Source: Triticum aestivum (Eukaryota; Streptophyta; Magnoliopsida; Poales; Poaceae). From it: a stretch of DNA of 64,000 nt. The stretch lies in NCBI RefSeq assembly GCF_018294505.1, contig NC_057811.1, forward strand, positions 23,336,025-23,400,024, in the 5' to 3' direction. Below the pieces are notes generated by a model that did no database searches, was not told the origin of the DNA, and saw only the letters and a program-made list of their open reading frames with translations. Within the stretch, counting starts at the first letter, position 1. Each line of letters begins with the position of its first letter. A program made the position numbers and the translations under genes. Below are positions 46,385 to 57,537 of this stretch, in pieces.

Positions 46385-46590
46385 TAGTCAGATACAGAAG
46401 AAGAGACAGAGGCAGATACAGAAGAAGAGACAGACGCAGATACAGACGAAGAGGAAGATTCAGGTACAGAAGAAGAGGAAGATTCAGATGCAGAAGAAGA
46501 GGGAGATTCAGCTGCAGAAGAAAGGAAGATTCAGATGCAGAATTAGAGGAAGATTCAGATGCAGAAGAAGAGAAATATTCAGATGCAGAA
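46385..46590 (+). repeat. Coding minisatellite for an acidic tail
   Basis: Degenerate 18-24-bp units such as GATGCAGAAGAAGAGGAA encode, in the transposase-consistent frame, Glu/Asp/Ser/Thr repeats (SDTEEETEADTEEET, then EEEEDSDAEEEGDSAAE). A TAG stop near 46390 and frame slips near 46520 break it. Other frames give the Gln/Lys/Arg-rich peptides, which I consider shadows. Confidence 0.8.
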
Positions 46591-47589
46591 GATGGTGGGC
46601 TGAGGAGGGCTAAGAAGAGACCATTGGAGGTTGCAGAAGAGGATTATGCAAAACCAAACAAGTGGGCATTACCACAATTGTGCGTACTTAAACATGTTTT
46701 CGAATGCTGGCTGCAGATTCATCTATTTCATTTTTTGTAGGAAACGCAAGGGCGCTCCAAATGTCAAAGCTGGGAGGAAGAAAAATAACGATGACAAGGG
46801 TGCACGAGGAAAACCAGTGAAGTTAGTGTCTGTACTTACATGTCGGCTCTACAAATAAGGTCTTTGCTAGTACTGTGTTGACTTTTCATAACTTTTCCAG
46901 GAAAGACTCTAGGAAGGGCGGTAAAGAACAGGCCAAAGGGGTGATGAAGACAAAAAGGCCTGCTAGGAATGTACCAAAGGCTTAGCGAATAAGAGCTGTC
47001 AAGTAAGCTTCTGCAGCTATGAAGAGAAAATCAGTGAAGTTAGTGTTTTTTGTGTTCAAGTGTACTGTAGGTGCTCAAATCTTCTTTGCTATCCTATTAA
47101 CAAACATTGTTTCATGCAGGAAAGCTAAAGTGAAGTCGAGACAGGATGTTTAGATGCACAGGGTCAGCCAGATAAAACAAAAGGATTTCTGGGGTCGAAA
47201 AAATTAGAACAAACTGAATTATTTCCATGCCGTGATCCACCTAGTTTATGATGTATTAGACCTATTTGATGGACTGCCACTATTTTTCTGAATACCTGGT
47301 TTGATTAGTACACCCTCATTTTATTATGGACAGGTCGACATGGTCGGCTAGTTATGATTTATCTACATCGATCAAACAATGCATTTTTAGTGAAGTTGGT
47401 TTTCTGTGTTTTTTTCATTTTCTACACAATATATTGCTGAAATTTGTTAAAAGTGTAGTCAAATTTCACACTTGAAACATAAAATAGAAACTGAAAATTA
47501 TATATATATATGAAAATAGAACGTTGGATTTCCTCAGAAACCTACTTGAAATCAAAATAGAAACCTTGTTTTCAAATAACCTTGAAAAT

Positions 47590-48430
47590 CGTTTATTCAA
47601 AAATAGTAAATAAGCATACTAATATTTTAAAAATAGCATGCTCATTTGAAAAAAGCATGTTCATTTGAAGATAGACTGGATATGCAGATTTAAAAATAGC
47701 ATGCTGCTTTGAATATGTTGTTTTTAAAATACCATGCTATTTTAAAAATAGCATGCTAATTTTAAAAATATAATGCTGATTTTAAAAATAGCATGTGTTT
47801 TAAAAATATTATGCTGTTTTTTAAAATAAGCATGTCGATTTTAAAAATAGCATGTTACTTTTGAAAATATAATGCCCTTTTCAATATGCTACCTTTAAAA
47901 TAGTATGCTGATTTCAAAATAGCATGCTAATTTTAAAAAATAGCATGCTAATTTTAAAAATATAATGCTTCAAAAATAGCATGCTAATTTCAAAAGAATG
48001 ATGCTAATTTTAAAAACAGCATGCTACTTTAAAAAATATAATGCTCTTTACAATGTGCTACTTTTAAAATAGCATGCTGATTTCAAAAATAGCATGCTAA
48101 TTTCAAAAATATCATGTTGTTTTGAATATGATGTTTTTAAAAATAGCATGCTGATTTCGAAATAACATCCTGATTTTTAAAATCTAATGCTGTTTTTAAA
48201 ATAGCATGCTGATTTCAAAAGTTACATGCTTTTTAAATATGCTGTTTTGAAAGTAGCATGCTGATTTTGAAAACAACATTTTTTTAATTATGCTGTTTTT
48301 AAAGATTTTGAAAACTGAATTATTTTAATTATGCTGTTTTTAAAATTTTGAAAATAACACGCTGGTTTGCTCTATTTTTGAAAATAGCATGGCATTTCGA
48401 AAATAACAGAAACATCATTTTTAAATATGA
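47590..48430. repeat. AT-rich minisatellite with AATAGCATGCT core
   Basis: Roughly forty degenerate units of about 20-22 bp, such as AAAAATAGCATGCTGATTTT, occupy this stretch. GCATGC palindromes recur. No coding potential. It separates the MULE from the B3-like gene fragment. Confidence 0.9.
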
Positions 48431-48694
48431 AAGGTTCGACCCGCAAGTTTTTGTTTTTGCATTGCATTTTTTTGTGCAACACATACAAACCTCATTTTCA
48501 AAATAACTCGTACTAGCTTAAAATGAAAGTAGCATCTAATCCATATGAAACCCGGTTAGATTTGATTTTAAAAATACTAGCATCACTATGGCAAAAAAGG
48601 AAATATTATTGCAGTCCATAAAGGTAATTCTAACAGGGAGGGTACATGGGTGCATTATAAGAACAGACTTGCATAGCAAGTACATTACGCCACA

Positions 48695-48845
48695 TAAGTT
48701 CAGATTACCACCAAGTTACTGCCAAGTTCCACTTACTGGACGATCTTCATATCCAGTCGGACCCAAAAGTTATACCACCAAAGTACCAGTTACTAATAAG
48801 TTCATGTTACCACCAAGTTACTGCCAAGTACCAATTACTATGCAA
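48695..48845. repeat. Direct duplication with ACCACCAAGTTACTGCCAAG
   Basis: Two copies, at about 48698 and 48799, share TTACCACCAAGTTACTGCCA and flanks. They lie just downstream (minus strand) of the last exon of the B3-like fragment. Confidence 0.8.
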
Positions 48846-49829
48846 AAAAAAGAAGTCCAAGTGTTTACCATCTTGCTCTTCCCTCTGATGACTGCCGAGC
48901 GAGTGACGGTGCTGACATAGTATGGTATGGGAGTTTTGCACTGCTTTACTATGGATTTGAGACAGTCCCACTGATCCCGGTTTAGCAATACATGGTTGCC
49001 ATAGAAGATGCGATCCTCGAAAGTTCCTCTTCTCCCCGGGTATCCAGGACCTGTATAAAAAAAGATGACATAGTAGTAAATAATTTCATACATAAGATCT
49101 AGAACATCAGCACTGGGTTGATGATCAATGCCTACTTCAATGATCAAGAAATTAAGGACATACATAACCCAATCACATCCACCCAGCAATATCTCGTAGA
49201 AACATGGGCAAATTAAATATTTGATTTATTTAAAGTAACAACTAAACACTGCTCTATTTAAGCTCTAGTTCAGTCAATGTTGATTTGGAAGGTCATCTAG
49301 AACCCAAACAGAGTAATGTGTGGTAATCAAGTGTCACTCAAACATCAACTTTAGATAGTTCACGGTTCATTTAATATCTGACCAGCCATATAGAACTTTA
49401 CCCCCGTGTGCCAAGATGGGATCGTGGTCCACATATCCATCTCCATCAGAACTATCATCAGTGTCATAGTCGCTAGAGGTGCCGTCATCACCATTATAGC
49501 TGTCACTCCCATGTGAAGTGCCATCTGAAGCATCATCTGAGGTGGTCCGGTTATCACTCTTTTCACTGCTGATGAGGATGGTTTCCCTTGCCATTGAAAC
49601 CTGTTGCATGCATTGCAATGAACAAATGTTAGTTATTGATATGTGAAATCAGTCTTACACTAGAACTTGTTAGCACCATATACAATGTGAATAATCTTTT
49701 CGCATACTTCTTGCTAAGTACGTAGTTCATGTATAAACATCTACACGAAAAAGCTAGTCGACAACCAGATTGATACTACTAGACTATTCGCACGACTAGT
49801 CAAGACTAGTGGTTAGACTCATAATCACT

Positions 49830-50110
49830 GGGCAGACAGAACCAATTAGGATATTTCAAAGATACAATTTTTTTGGCATATTTTTGTGACATTGGCAGAA
49901 ATAGTTGGTAGCCAACCAATCACTAGTGAACATTTGGCATTTTGCCAGATATTGGCATGCCAAATTTTGGCATCGAACCATTCATGCTGACAGATCATGA
50001 TTGACTTGCTAGCAATGTTGGCGTTGCCAAATATTGGCAAATTTATGTGAGCTAGACAAGAAAACTTGGTAATCAACCAATTAGTAGCCATGTATAGTTG
50101 GCATCAAACC
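49830..50110. mobile_element. Possible MITE rich in TTTGGCA/TGCCAAA words
   Basis: Multiple inverted TTGGCA/TGCCAA words (for example GGCATGCCAAATTTTGGCA near 49950) and the phrase AACCAATCACTAGTGAACAT resemble grass MITEs of the Tourist type. Ends and target duplication are not resolved. Confidence 0.35.
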
Positions 50111-50130
50111 AATTTTGCTCATAATTCGAA

Positions 50131-51350
50131 CAAGCAGTAAAAAGAATCATCAAAAATATAAACCAACCATAATTGTTACACCATGATTGCTAGCCAACCA
50201 ATCACTTAACAAATCATTTCATCAAAGGTATGCACAAATTATTAGCCTTGCATACTTAACGAATCATTCAAAAAATGAACCATGATTGACTACTCTCATC
50301 GAGTAATACGTGAAACTATAACTGATCTGCCTTTGATCACTGCAAATTTCCTGATGGGCTGTTGTGTGGTACCATCAGGTAATAAATATAAAGTCTTTAA
50401 ATTGCCCCAACAAAACAAATAATGCATTTTCTCCTGTACATAACATTTTTAGAGGTAGCTGTGGAGGTTAATTTTCCAGTGAGAATAAGGACATGGTAGC
50501 ATGTCTCAAGCAAGATGGCAGCATAGTGAAGGCTATGAGAACGAGCAAGGTATGCTGACCAACAGTCAACCTTTTGTATACTTGCTATGTATTTACTCAT
50601 TAGTACCCATAGCAACAAGTAAAATCATGATTATGAAGTATAATGGCAGAAAATCCAACAATGAGGAATTTGTTGCAATATGAACTACTAGCTCACAACA
50701 AATCTTCATTGACCCCAAGAAGCCCATACCATACCATGGAGATAGGCTGACACAATTCAAGTAAGCAGTAACAACAATCATCAAAAATATGCACCAACTA
50801 AAAATATTACATGTGTGCACATATCATCAGAAACATGCACCAATCAAGAGCCGTCTATACTTGGAAAATCCTTCAAAATATGCACTAATCATCATACTAC
50901 GATCGAGTAATACATGAAACTATAACTGATCCTCATTCCATCATTACAAAATTCCTCATGGACTGCTTCTGTGCTCGCCTTTTAGTTTTTAATAATTAAG
51001 CATCAGCAAATACATATACACAGTTTTCAAACTATCCCAACAAACCAAAACATGTGTATGCTCCTGTGAATATACTTTTTCTATATCTAGCAGTGGGGGA
51101 TCATTTTCCAGGGAGAAAAATTACTTGATAGCATGTGTCAAGCAAGATGATAGTATAGTGAAGGCTATGTCGACGAGCAAGGTATGCTGGCCAACACCCA
51201 CCCTTTTCTCTTACTTGCTACCAAAGTGTTTACCCATTACTACCCATACGAACAAGTAAAACCATGATTATGCTGTACATTGTCAAATTATCTTGCTATA
51301 AAATTACTTGTTGCAATATGACCTACTAGTTGACAGTAAATCTGCGTATA
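50131..51350. repeat. Old tandem duplication of about 600 bp in the B3-like gene intron
   Basis: 50131-50758 and about 50760-51350 align with many substitutions and small gaps. Shared landmarks in the same order: AGCAGTAA..AATCATCAAAAATAT (50130/50762), GAGTAATACRTGAAACTATA (50300/50904), CAAGCAAGATGRYAGYATAG (50507/51140) and AGTAAAAYCATGATTATG (50620/51256). Confidence 0.85.
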
Positions 51351-51879
51351 CCCGAAACATGCACACAAGCAAGTGTCATCTTTTAACTTGGGCGGTGCTG
51401 CTAGATCGCAAAATTAAGGTCAGATCGACATGCGAAGGGCAGGGAAGATCAATCTTACCTGCGAAGTGGTACCAGATGGGGCTGGAGTAGACTTGTTCGA
51501 AGCTGGCACCACCAGAGCTTCGGGCGGCGCGGCGAGGGATTGGGGAGAAGAGGTGTCGTTGTCGGACCTTGTTGTCGATGAAGCAGTGGAAAATCATGGC
51601 CGGAGCAGGGGGAATGGTTGGCCGGAGCGGATCCGGCTGATTTGACGACAACGGGGGCGGCCAAGGTGACGGCTTGGCAAACCCTAGCCGTCGCCCTCCG
51701 CGTCTCCTCTCTGTCTCTGCAAAGAACGAGGTGTGGTGGGATTGGGAATGGGGGTGGGGTTGAGGTTGGGGCCATCGCTCGCTTTTCTCTCTGCCTCCCA
51801 CTTGTACAGGCCCACAAAAGGAACAAAGTGTTGGGCCTGATCAGATGCAGATTTAGCAGCTTACCAATTCTGGCCAAAT

Positions 51880-52253
51880 AGAAAAAACAGCATCACCAGG
51901 CCAGCAGGACGACCATAGGTGTGCTTTTGAAGAAACCCTAAGAATATAGTGCTATTCATATTGCATGTGCATGAGTCTTTCAGTACACCAATTGATCTTG
52001 AATAATTTTAAGCACTCCACATTATATATATGAAAATAATGGTTAACCAATAAAATGGTAAACTATTCGATGCAAGGTTATTTTTTTTTAAAAATGAATA
52101 ATTGAATTGTATGCATTTTTATGATTGAATTTAATAAATGTAACATTTTTGCAAAAACTATGATAATTAAAATATTCATTGGTATTTAAAAAACAACAAC
52201 CGCAAATGACTACTTATGCCAACAATAACTTCTTCAGGGTTTCGATTATTCAT
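51880..52253. other. AT-rich spacer without recognised feature
   Basis: Upstream of the B3-like leader exon (which lies on the minus strand) and downstream of the zf-XS fragment. No frame, repeat or transposon end is visible. Confidence 0.4.
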
Positions 52254-52470
52254 CTATTCTTTGGCATGCCGGGTCTCATAACGCCTTCTTCGGACCTTCT
52301 CTTTATCCGAAAAATTCCTGAGATATTGGGCTAGCGCCTTGTGTTTCGCCCTCACACCATGCTTCATTTGGTAGCCTTTGGCAACTCCTTCGGTGTGCTC
52401 AAGAATACTAACGAAAGCCGGGTCCAGATATTTGCCACAGAAAGCGCAATGATACGCCAGTGATAACCCA
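52254..52470 (-). pseudogene. zf-XS-like zinc finger fragment
   Basis: The minus-strand frame ending at TAG/TGA 52256-52254 reads YHCAFCGKYLDPAF, ILEHTEGVAKG and VRAKHKALAQYLRNF. C-x2-C, the H in the EHTEGV block and the H in AKHKALAQYL fit the zf-XS pattern known from SGS3/IDN2-type proteins. The upstream portion runs into unrelated repeat sequence (TGATAACCCACAAGTATAG at 52459), so the fragment has no start of its own. Function cannot be assigned; a role in RNA silencing would only be by family analogy. Confidence 0.5.
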
Positions 52471-52479
52471 CAAGTATAG

Positions 52480-52612
52480 GGGAATTTAAACATGCACCTA
52501 AACCATGGCGGTTAGTTCACATTTGTCTCATCGTGCGGATTCGTCTACCATATGCATGTCGTTACGGCATCTGGTACCATTTAGGGGAATCAGATGTGGT
52601 GCGATGCGACAG
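52480..52612. repeat. Unclassified repeat family copy A, left part
   Basis: GGATTCGTCTACCATATGCA...GGGGAATCAGATG matches, with divergence, 59840-59890 (copy B) and 61740-61810 (copy C). It continues after the solo LTR at 54106. Confidence 0.6.
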
Positions 52613-54100
52613 TGATAACCCACAAGTATAGGGGATCAATTGTAGCCTCTTTCGATAAGTAAGAGTGTGGAACCCAAGGAGGAGCTAAAGGTAGAACAAA
52701 TATTCCCTCAAGTTCTATCGACCACCGATACAACTCTACGCACGCTTAACATTCGCTTTACCTAGAACAAGTATGAAACTAGAAGTAGTTTGTAGGTGTT
52801 GTTGGATAGGTTTGCGAGATAATAAAGAGCGCGTAAATAAAATCTAGGGGCTGTTTAGATAAAGACACAACTAAGTTAGTTTTAGTAGAGAGCTTTTTCT
52901 CACGAGAAAGTTATTTGTCCCTAGGCAATCGATAACTAGACCGGTAATCATTATTGCAATTTTATTTGAGGGAGAGGCATAAGCTAACATAATTTCTCTT
53001 CTTGGATCATATGCACTTATGATTGGAACTCTAGCAAGAATCCGCAACTACTAAAGATCATTAAGGTAAACCCAACCATAGCATTAAAGCATCAAGTCCC
53101 CTTTATCCCATACGCAACAACCCCCTTACTCGGGTTTATGCTTCTGTCACTCACGCAACCCACTATAAGCGAATCATGAACGTATTGCAACACCCTACAG
53201 CGGGAATACCTCACGCTTGCGCGACACGGAGAGAACCATAGGACAGCACCAATAATAAAACATGCAACTCAAACCAATCACGATCATCAATTAACCCATA
53301 GGACAAAACGGATCAACTCAAACATCATAGCATAGCCATACATCATTGGGAAATAATATATAGCATTGAGCACCATGTTTAAGTAGAGATTACAGCGGGT
53401 AAAAGAGGGGTTACAACGCTGCATAGAGGGGGAAAGAGTTGGTGATGATGGCGGTGAAGTTGTTGGTGTAGATTGCGGTGATGATGATGGCCCTGGCGGC
53501 GTTCCGGCGCCACCGGAAGCGAGGGGGAGAGAGCCCCCTCCTTCTTCTTCTTCCTTGACCTTCTTCCTAGATGGGAGAAGGGTTTACCCTCTTGTCCATG
53601 GTCTCCATGGAATGGGAGGGGCGAGAGCCCCTCCGAGATTAGATCTGTCTCTCTGTCTCTCTCTATTTCTGCGCTCCCAGATCTGGCCTTTCACCGTTTC
53701 TTTTATAACCGGAGATCCGTAACTCCGATATTAGCTTTCTTGCGGCGAAAGAAGGGCAACAACCGCCTTACGGGGTGTCCACGAGGGTCAACGGCATGCC
53801 TGCCCCCCTGGGGCGCGTCCCTTGCCTCGTGGCCCCCTCGGGCATCGTCTCGCGTTGATTCCACTTCCCAAAAATCAGATATATTCCAAAAAAATCTCCG
53901 TCAGTTTTTATTCCGTTTGGACTCCGTTTGATATGGATTTTCTGCGAAACAAAAAACATGCAACAAACAGGATCTGGCACTAGGCACTGGATCAATATGT
54001 TAGTCCCAAAAATAGTATAAAAAGTTGCGAAAAGTATATGAAAGTTGTAGAATATTGGCATGGAACAATAAAAAATTATAGGTACGACGGAGACGTACCA
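52613..54100. mobile_element. Solo LTR (1488 bp) with perfect TSD GACAG
   Basis: Begins TGATAACCCACAAG (52613) and ends GACGGAGACGTACCA (54100), flanked by GACAG at 52608-52612 and 54101-54105. It has a common Triticeae LTR sequence, CAAGTTCTATCGACCACCGA being one landmark. A TG...CA boundary, 5-bp duplication and no interior support a solo LTR. The element split copy A of the unclassified repeat. Confidence 0.92.
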
Positions 54101-54560
54101 GACAGCGTTCATACCGACCCATATCATGTACCCCTAGCCAACCCGACCGGCAACATGCACTACTAGACACCTCGATGCAAACCATGCCCTCATGTCCTCC
54201 ATGGGCAACACGCTGCTCAAGTAGACACATTTTATGGCAAAATAGTGCATGATGCCCAATCTCGGCGTGCAATATGTGCAGTTTACTAGCGGTGCAAGAT
54301 TTGAGTATAGGTGGCTAGGCGTGCATGGTTGGTGGCTAGATGACTAATAAGTGTGCCTGCATCATGTCCATGTTGGTCCAGCAGGTGTGCGGTGCATGGG
54401 GCGGGCCTTGGTGGCTAGAGACCACATAAAGTGGCCCCGAGTTTTGAGGCAAAATGAAGGATTGAGCCCCGCACTCCCTCCACAGGCCGGACTAGTTCCC
54501 TCTCGATGGCTTGATCGGGTCCCGTTTGATGTGGCCGTGATCTAGATCTTGATTTTTCGA
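54101..54560. repeat. Unclassified repeat family copy A, right part
   Basis: Contains ATCATGTACCCCTAGCCAAC, ATCTCGGCGTGCAATATGTG and TTCCCTCTCGATGGCT, each found in the same order in copy B (59930, 60065, 60440); the first two also in copy C (61845, 61975). Confidence 0.75.
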
Positions 54561-55486
54561 GGTTACAACCCTATGCTATAAATGTCCCGAATATGGTAGC
54601 GGAGCGATAAAGGCCACACAGTGAACTAACCCCCTCCCCCCCTCTCGGGTAATTTAAGTTTATTTTTCTCTACTCCTATAGAACACTCAGTTTGTGACGG
54701 TGGTGCCCATGTCATCCGTCATTTCTGGCCATCAGATCTGCATCTAACGACTGTTATGTAAGCTGTGACATTTTTGGAACAAGACCACACTTCTTTGCTC
54801 CAATTTGCAGAAACACCTAAGTATCTTCAAACCAATCTCATCAAGACATTCACGAGGAATATATTTTGAGTGAAACTTAATACGATTAGATTTTTAGTGA
54901 TATATATATACCAAAACTAGTGTTTTTCTTTCAAGTTTGTGACCATGCATTATTCTACTTTGGATCTGTTGCATCGCACGGGCACATTGCTCGCTTCTTA
55001 GTGAACGAGCTAACAAGTTTCACGAGTAGCTCGTTAGTAACATAACACCAATTTGCATCTTACGCTGGCATTTTTGGAGGCAGCAAACTAGTGCATTTCC
55101 TTTTTGAGTCACCATCTTCCTTCTTGAAAACCACATCTACACACTCATCATGTATACCGTAACACATCAGAATCTGTTAATGAGCGCTCACAAGCTTAAC
55201 TAGCTTCAAACGAACCTAGCCAATCAAGGTTTTATGCTACTTAATCTCAACGAGCCGATGACTAATGAGCACGAGTTTAACAAGCAGAGATGCCAAACCA
55301 CACACCAATTAACATAGGTCTACCTTAGTTCAACACTTCCATATATACAGAACCAAACACCACTCAGCAGTACTGATGCACATAGTTCAACCATAAACGT
55401 TCACCAACACAGTATAGCATAGGGTAGTACTTAGCATAGTTAAAACCAAAAGATCATCAGTTCTAGCTGCGAGGGTGCACACTTCC
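54561..55486. other. Spacer between repeat copy A and zf-XS pseudogene
   Basis: Low-complexity C-run near 54632 and AT-rich sequence. No gene or transposon boundary seen. It may hold the 3' flank of the minus-strand pseudogene. Confidence 0.4.
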
Positions 55487-55981
55487 CTAAAGCCTCATCA
55501 TGTACTTGCCGTACGCGGCGTGCTTCACCCTGAAAGCGTAGCCATTCTTGATGCTGCCTTGGGATGTTCCGAGTGCATACTGAATGGCACTCGTGAGGCT
55601 GCCTTTCATCAGCTTGTTGCAGTAAGGGCATCCGTAGCCCCCTTTCCGATTCTAGGCCTGACACATTTCTCGAGCACACCACTGTCCAACTCCCTCACCT
55701 TCTGCCTCCTGTAGATCCTCTGGATTTCTGGGTCGCTGTCGACGTCGTCACTTAGAACCTACATGTAGTACAAAATGTTGCGTAAGTATATTTAATATGA
55801 GAATTCAGCAGGCACAGAGTCAATGAAACATAATGTAATTGATGACAATGTAAAATATCTTCAAATGATGTTGAAAAAATAAATGCATAACTTATTAGTT
55901 GCTACATAAGCAACTAAATGGGATAGTACCATGTAGTAAAAAAATGAAGGATCAACCATACATGTCGAAGAGAGCACTAGC

Positions 55982-56221
55982 ATTGCCACATTTTGCCACA
56001 CATTTTTCCCAAGCTTGCCTAAGGTTAGTTCATCAAAATGAGAGCCACAAGTTGGCAAGCCTAAGGGAATCTTGCCACACTTTTTGTGTGTATGCCATGT
56101 GGGGCCCAAGTGTGGCTTGCCTAAGGTGTGGCTGGAACCAAACACTCACTTAAGTTGGTCAAACTTGCCTAACCTTAGGTGTGGCAATCTTTGGCAAAGT
56201 TAGTCACAAAACAAACAGCCC
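55982..56221. mobile_element. Second copy of the GGGGCTGTTTGGTT MITE, left end lost
   Basis: Aligns with 21640-21884 (TTGCCTAAGGTTAGTT, GAGAGCCACAAGTTGGCAAG, CTTAGGTGTGGCAA). Right end CAAACAGCCC is preserved; the left inverted repeat is not. Lies in an intron of the zf-XS pseudogene. Confidence 0.8.
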
Positions 56222-56554
56222 TTTAGTGCAACAAAATTCACTTATTACGTAAAAATGCATGAACTGATGATGTAACATGGCAGAGCAGCATACAGATGTA
56301 CTAATGCAAAAGAATGACTTATAACTTACATGCATGACTAGATAAAATAGCTAGTGAGCTGTATCTATTTAGGGTTAGAATTTTGTGTGCTTATGATGAT
56401 GGATATTGAAAGTCCCCATCTTATCGTCGTGGAAGTTTCCCCTGTTGATCGATACCCCACCCATCAATGTTCCTGAACCGTTCAACGTTCTAGGTAAAGT
56501 AGTTATTATGAATTCTGACAATAAGTGATCCCAAATGTTGTACTTACAAAAAAG

Positions 56555-57537
56555 GGTTTTTATCATTTATGCCACCAGTTGTGTCCCACAAATTAGTATC
56601 GCCACTAGGAATTTCTACTACTAAAAAATGCCATCGCTTCGTTAGACACATGCTCAAAAATGCCACTACACATCATTATTGTGATCTCAAATATCTTTTG
56701 CCATGTTATAATGCCAGCAATGATAAAAACCCTACAAAAACCTTACAAAACAACTAATTAAAACAACAACAATATTTTTCAAATGGAGGGAGTAATATCT
56801 AAAGTTATCATGTGAAAAGATTCTTTGTTCATCGGAATGACAGTACTGACATGAATGACAGAAAATGAAGATCATTTACTTCATGACCATACAATATGAC
56901 ATTTTCATAAACGAGGCATGGTGTTGTTATCCTTGAGTTGCAGAAAATATTTTCACAATCACCTACGTAGGCAATTCAATTCCAAGGTCCAGCTACGTAT
57001 TTGTATTAGCACAGTCACCAAACCTAGGTGGATTTATTAGCAAATAATTTATCTAGATCAAAATATGTTATAATGGCATGTTATAATGGACCAACATGTT
57101 AGTGTGATCCCAAATCTCTTTTGACATGTTATAATGGCATCAATACCTATGGACCAACATGCCAGCTCTCCCTCTATCTCACTACAATAAAGTGTGGGCC
57201 CACTTGATCCCAACAGCATTCTTATTTTCCTGTAAAATTATTCGCTTACTTACTCCTCACTAGTGGGACCACACTTACCATTGTGAGATAGAGAGAACTG
57301 AAATGTGGGTCTAGGCTTTTTTTGTCATATGGGATGGTCAACAGGTTTTACATGAAAATAACAATGTGTAATGGCATTATTGAGCAAACATCAAACGAAA
57401 CGATGGAATTTTTTATACATCTAATGGCATTTTTGAGTAAGCATATCACGAATCAATGTCATTTTTGAGCGGCTGTATCTTCTAATGGAAAAACTGAGTA
57501 GTGGGATACAACTGGTGGCATAAATGATAAAAGCCCT
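56555..57537. repeat. MITE-like inverted repeats with TTATCATTTATGCCACCAGT
   Basis: The left end near 56555 (GGGTTTTTATCATTTATGCC) is inverted at 57520 (GGCATAAATGATAAAAGCCC), and a further inverted end (AATGATAAAAACCCT) is at 56720-56734. The simplest reading is one short MITE at 56555-56734 and a second partial copy ending at 57537, with other sequence between them. Confidence 0.6.
56745..57075. repeat. Segmental duplication copy 1 (partner 58050-58365)
   Basis: Shares GAGGGAGTAATATCTA, TTCTTTGT, GACAGTACTGACATGAATGA, TTGCAGAAAATATTTTCACA and CCAAACCTAGGTGGATTTAT with the partner, about 92 percent identical by eye. It belongs to the exon-intron duplications of the zf-XS pseudogene. Confidence 0.9.

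Larger units (their letters stand above)
43412..47152 (+). pseudogene. FAR1-type MULE transposase, broken
   Basis: The exon after the acceptor TTTTCACTGGCAG begins with ATG at 43412. N-terminal residues are an Asp/Lys/Gly/Met-rich low-complexity tract. FAR1 DNA-binding motifs follow: FYVGYARKKGFGVRK, TRCGCPALF, FVDKHNHLF (43725-44020). Stops occur at 44182-44184 (TAA) and near 44261 (TAG), and a frameshift near 44380. The MULE core continues as FVGLNHHRSTVMFG, AITNGDGSMAKAI, CTWHIEENM and SNQRSESLN, and the SWIM zinc finger CKCKKLESQDYPCAHIF lies at 45520-45570. TNGD replaces the more usual TDGD-type motif. After 46000 come short basic exons, each ending near AAG/GTTAGTG and starting after CAG/GAAA, up to a TAG at about 47152. 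Non-functional as it stands. Confidence 0.9.
41930..47160 (+). mobile_element. Mutator-like element (FAR1/SWIM MULE), boundaries uncertain
   Basis: A transposase pseudogene with FAR1, MULE and SWIM motifs (43412-47152), a GC-rich leader exon ending at CTTCGCT/GTAAGTG (42443) and a repeat-filled first intron form one transcription unit on the plus strand. The start is placed at a GC-rich palindrome (GCGCGGCGGCACGCCGCGCC near 41932), which is tentative. I found no terminal inverted repeat pair or 9-bp duplication, so limits are approximate. Confidence 0.6.
48869..51800 (-). pseudogene. 5' part of a possible B3-domain gene, 3' end missing
   Basis: Three exons on the minus strand: leader exon ending at 51459 (TTCGCAG/GTAAG), exon 49600-49402 with ATG at 49594, and exon 49050-48869. 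The last two join in phase 1 to give about 124 residues. The first coding part is Ser/Asp-rich (DGTSSDYDTDDSSDGDGYVD). The second reads GPGYPGRRGTFEDRIFYGNH, then IPYYVSTVTRSAVIRGKSKM, which resembles the start of plant B3 domains of the REM type; this is a weak resemblance. After the donor GTAAAC at 48868 no further B3 exon is visible before the AT-rich minisatellite and MULE. The gene is therefore truncated or its end was displaced by the MULE. DNA binding would be the expected function if complete. Confidence 0.42.

Noticed and set aside
46233..46613. Gln/Lys/Arg repeat protein
   Set aside because: It is the wrong frame of a repeat whose transposase-consistent frame is acidic, and includes an intron.
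51376..51801. 141-residue frame in the B3-like leader exon
   Set aside because: It runs into the intron and its phase does not match the ATG frame of the next exon; treated as 5' UTR with upstream frames.
53740..54127. Frames within 52613-54100
   Set aside because: Inside a solo LTR with exact ends and target duplication; no domain.
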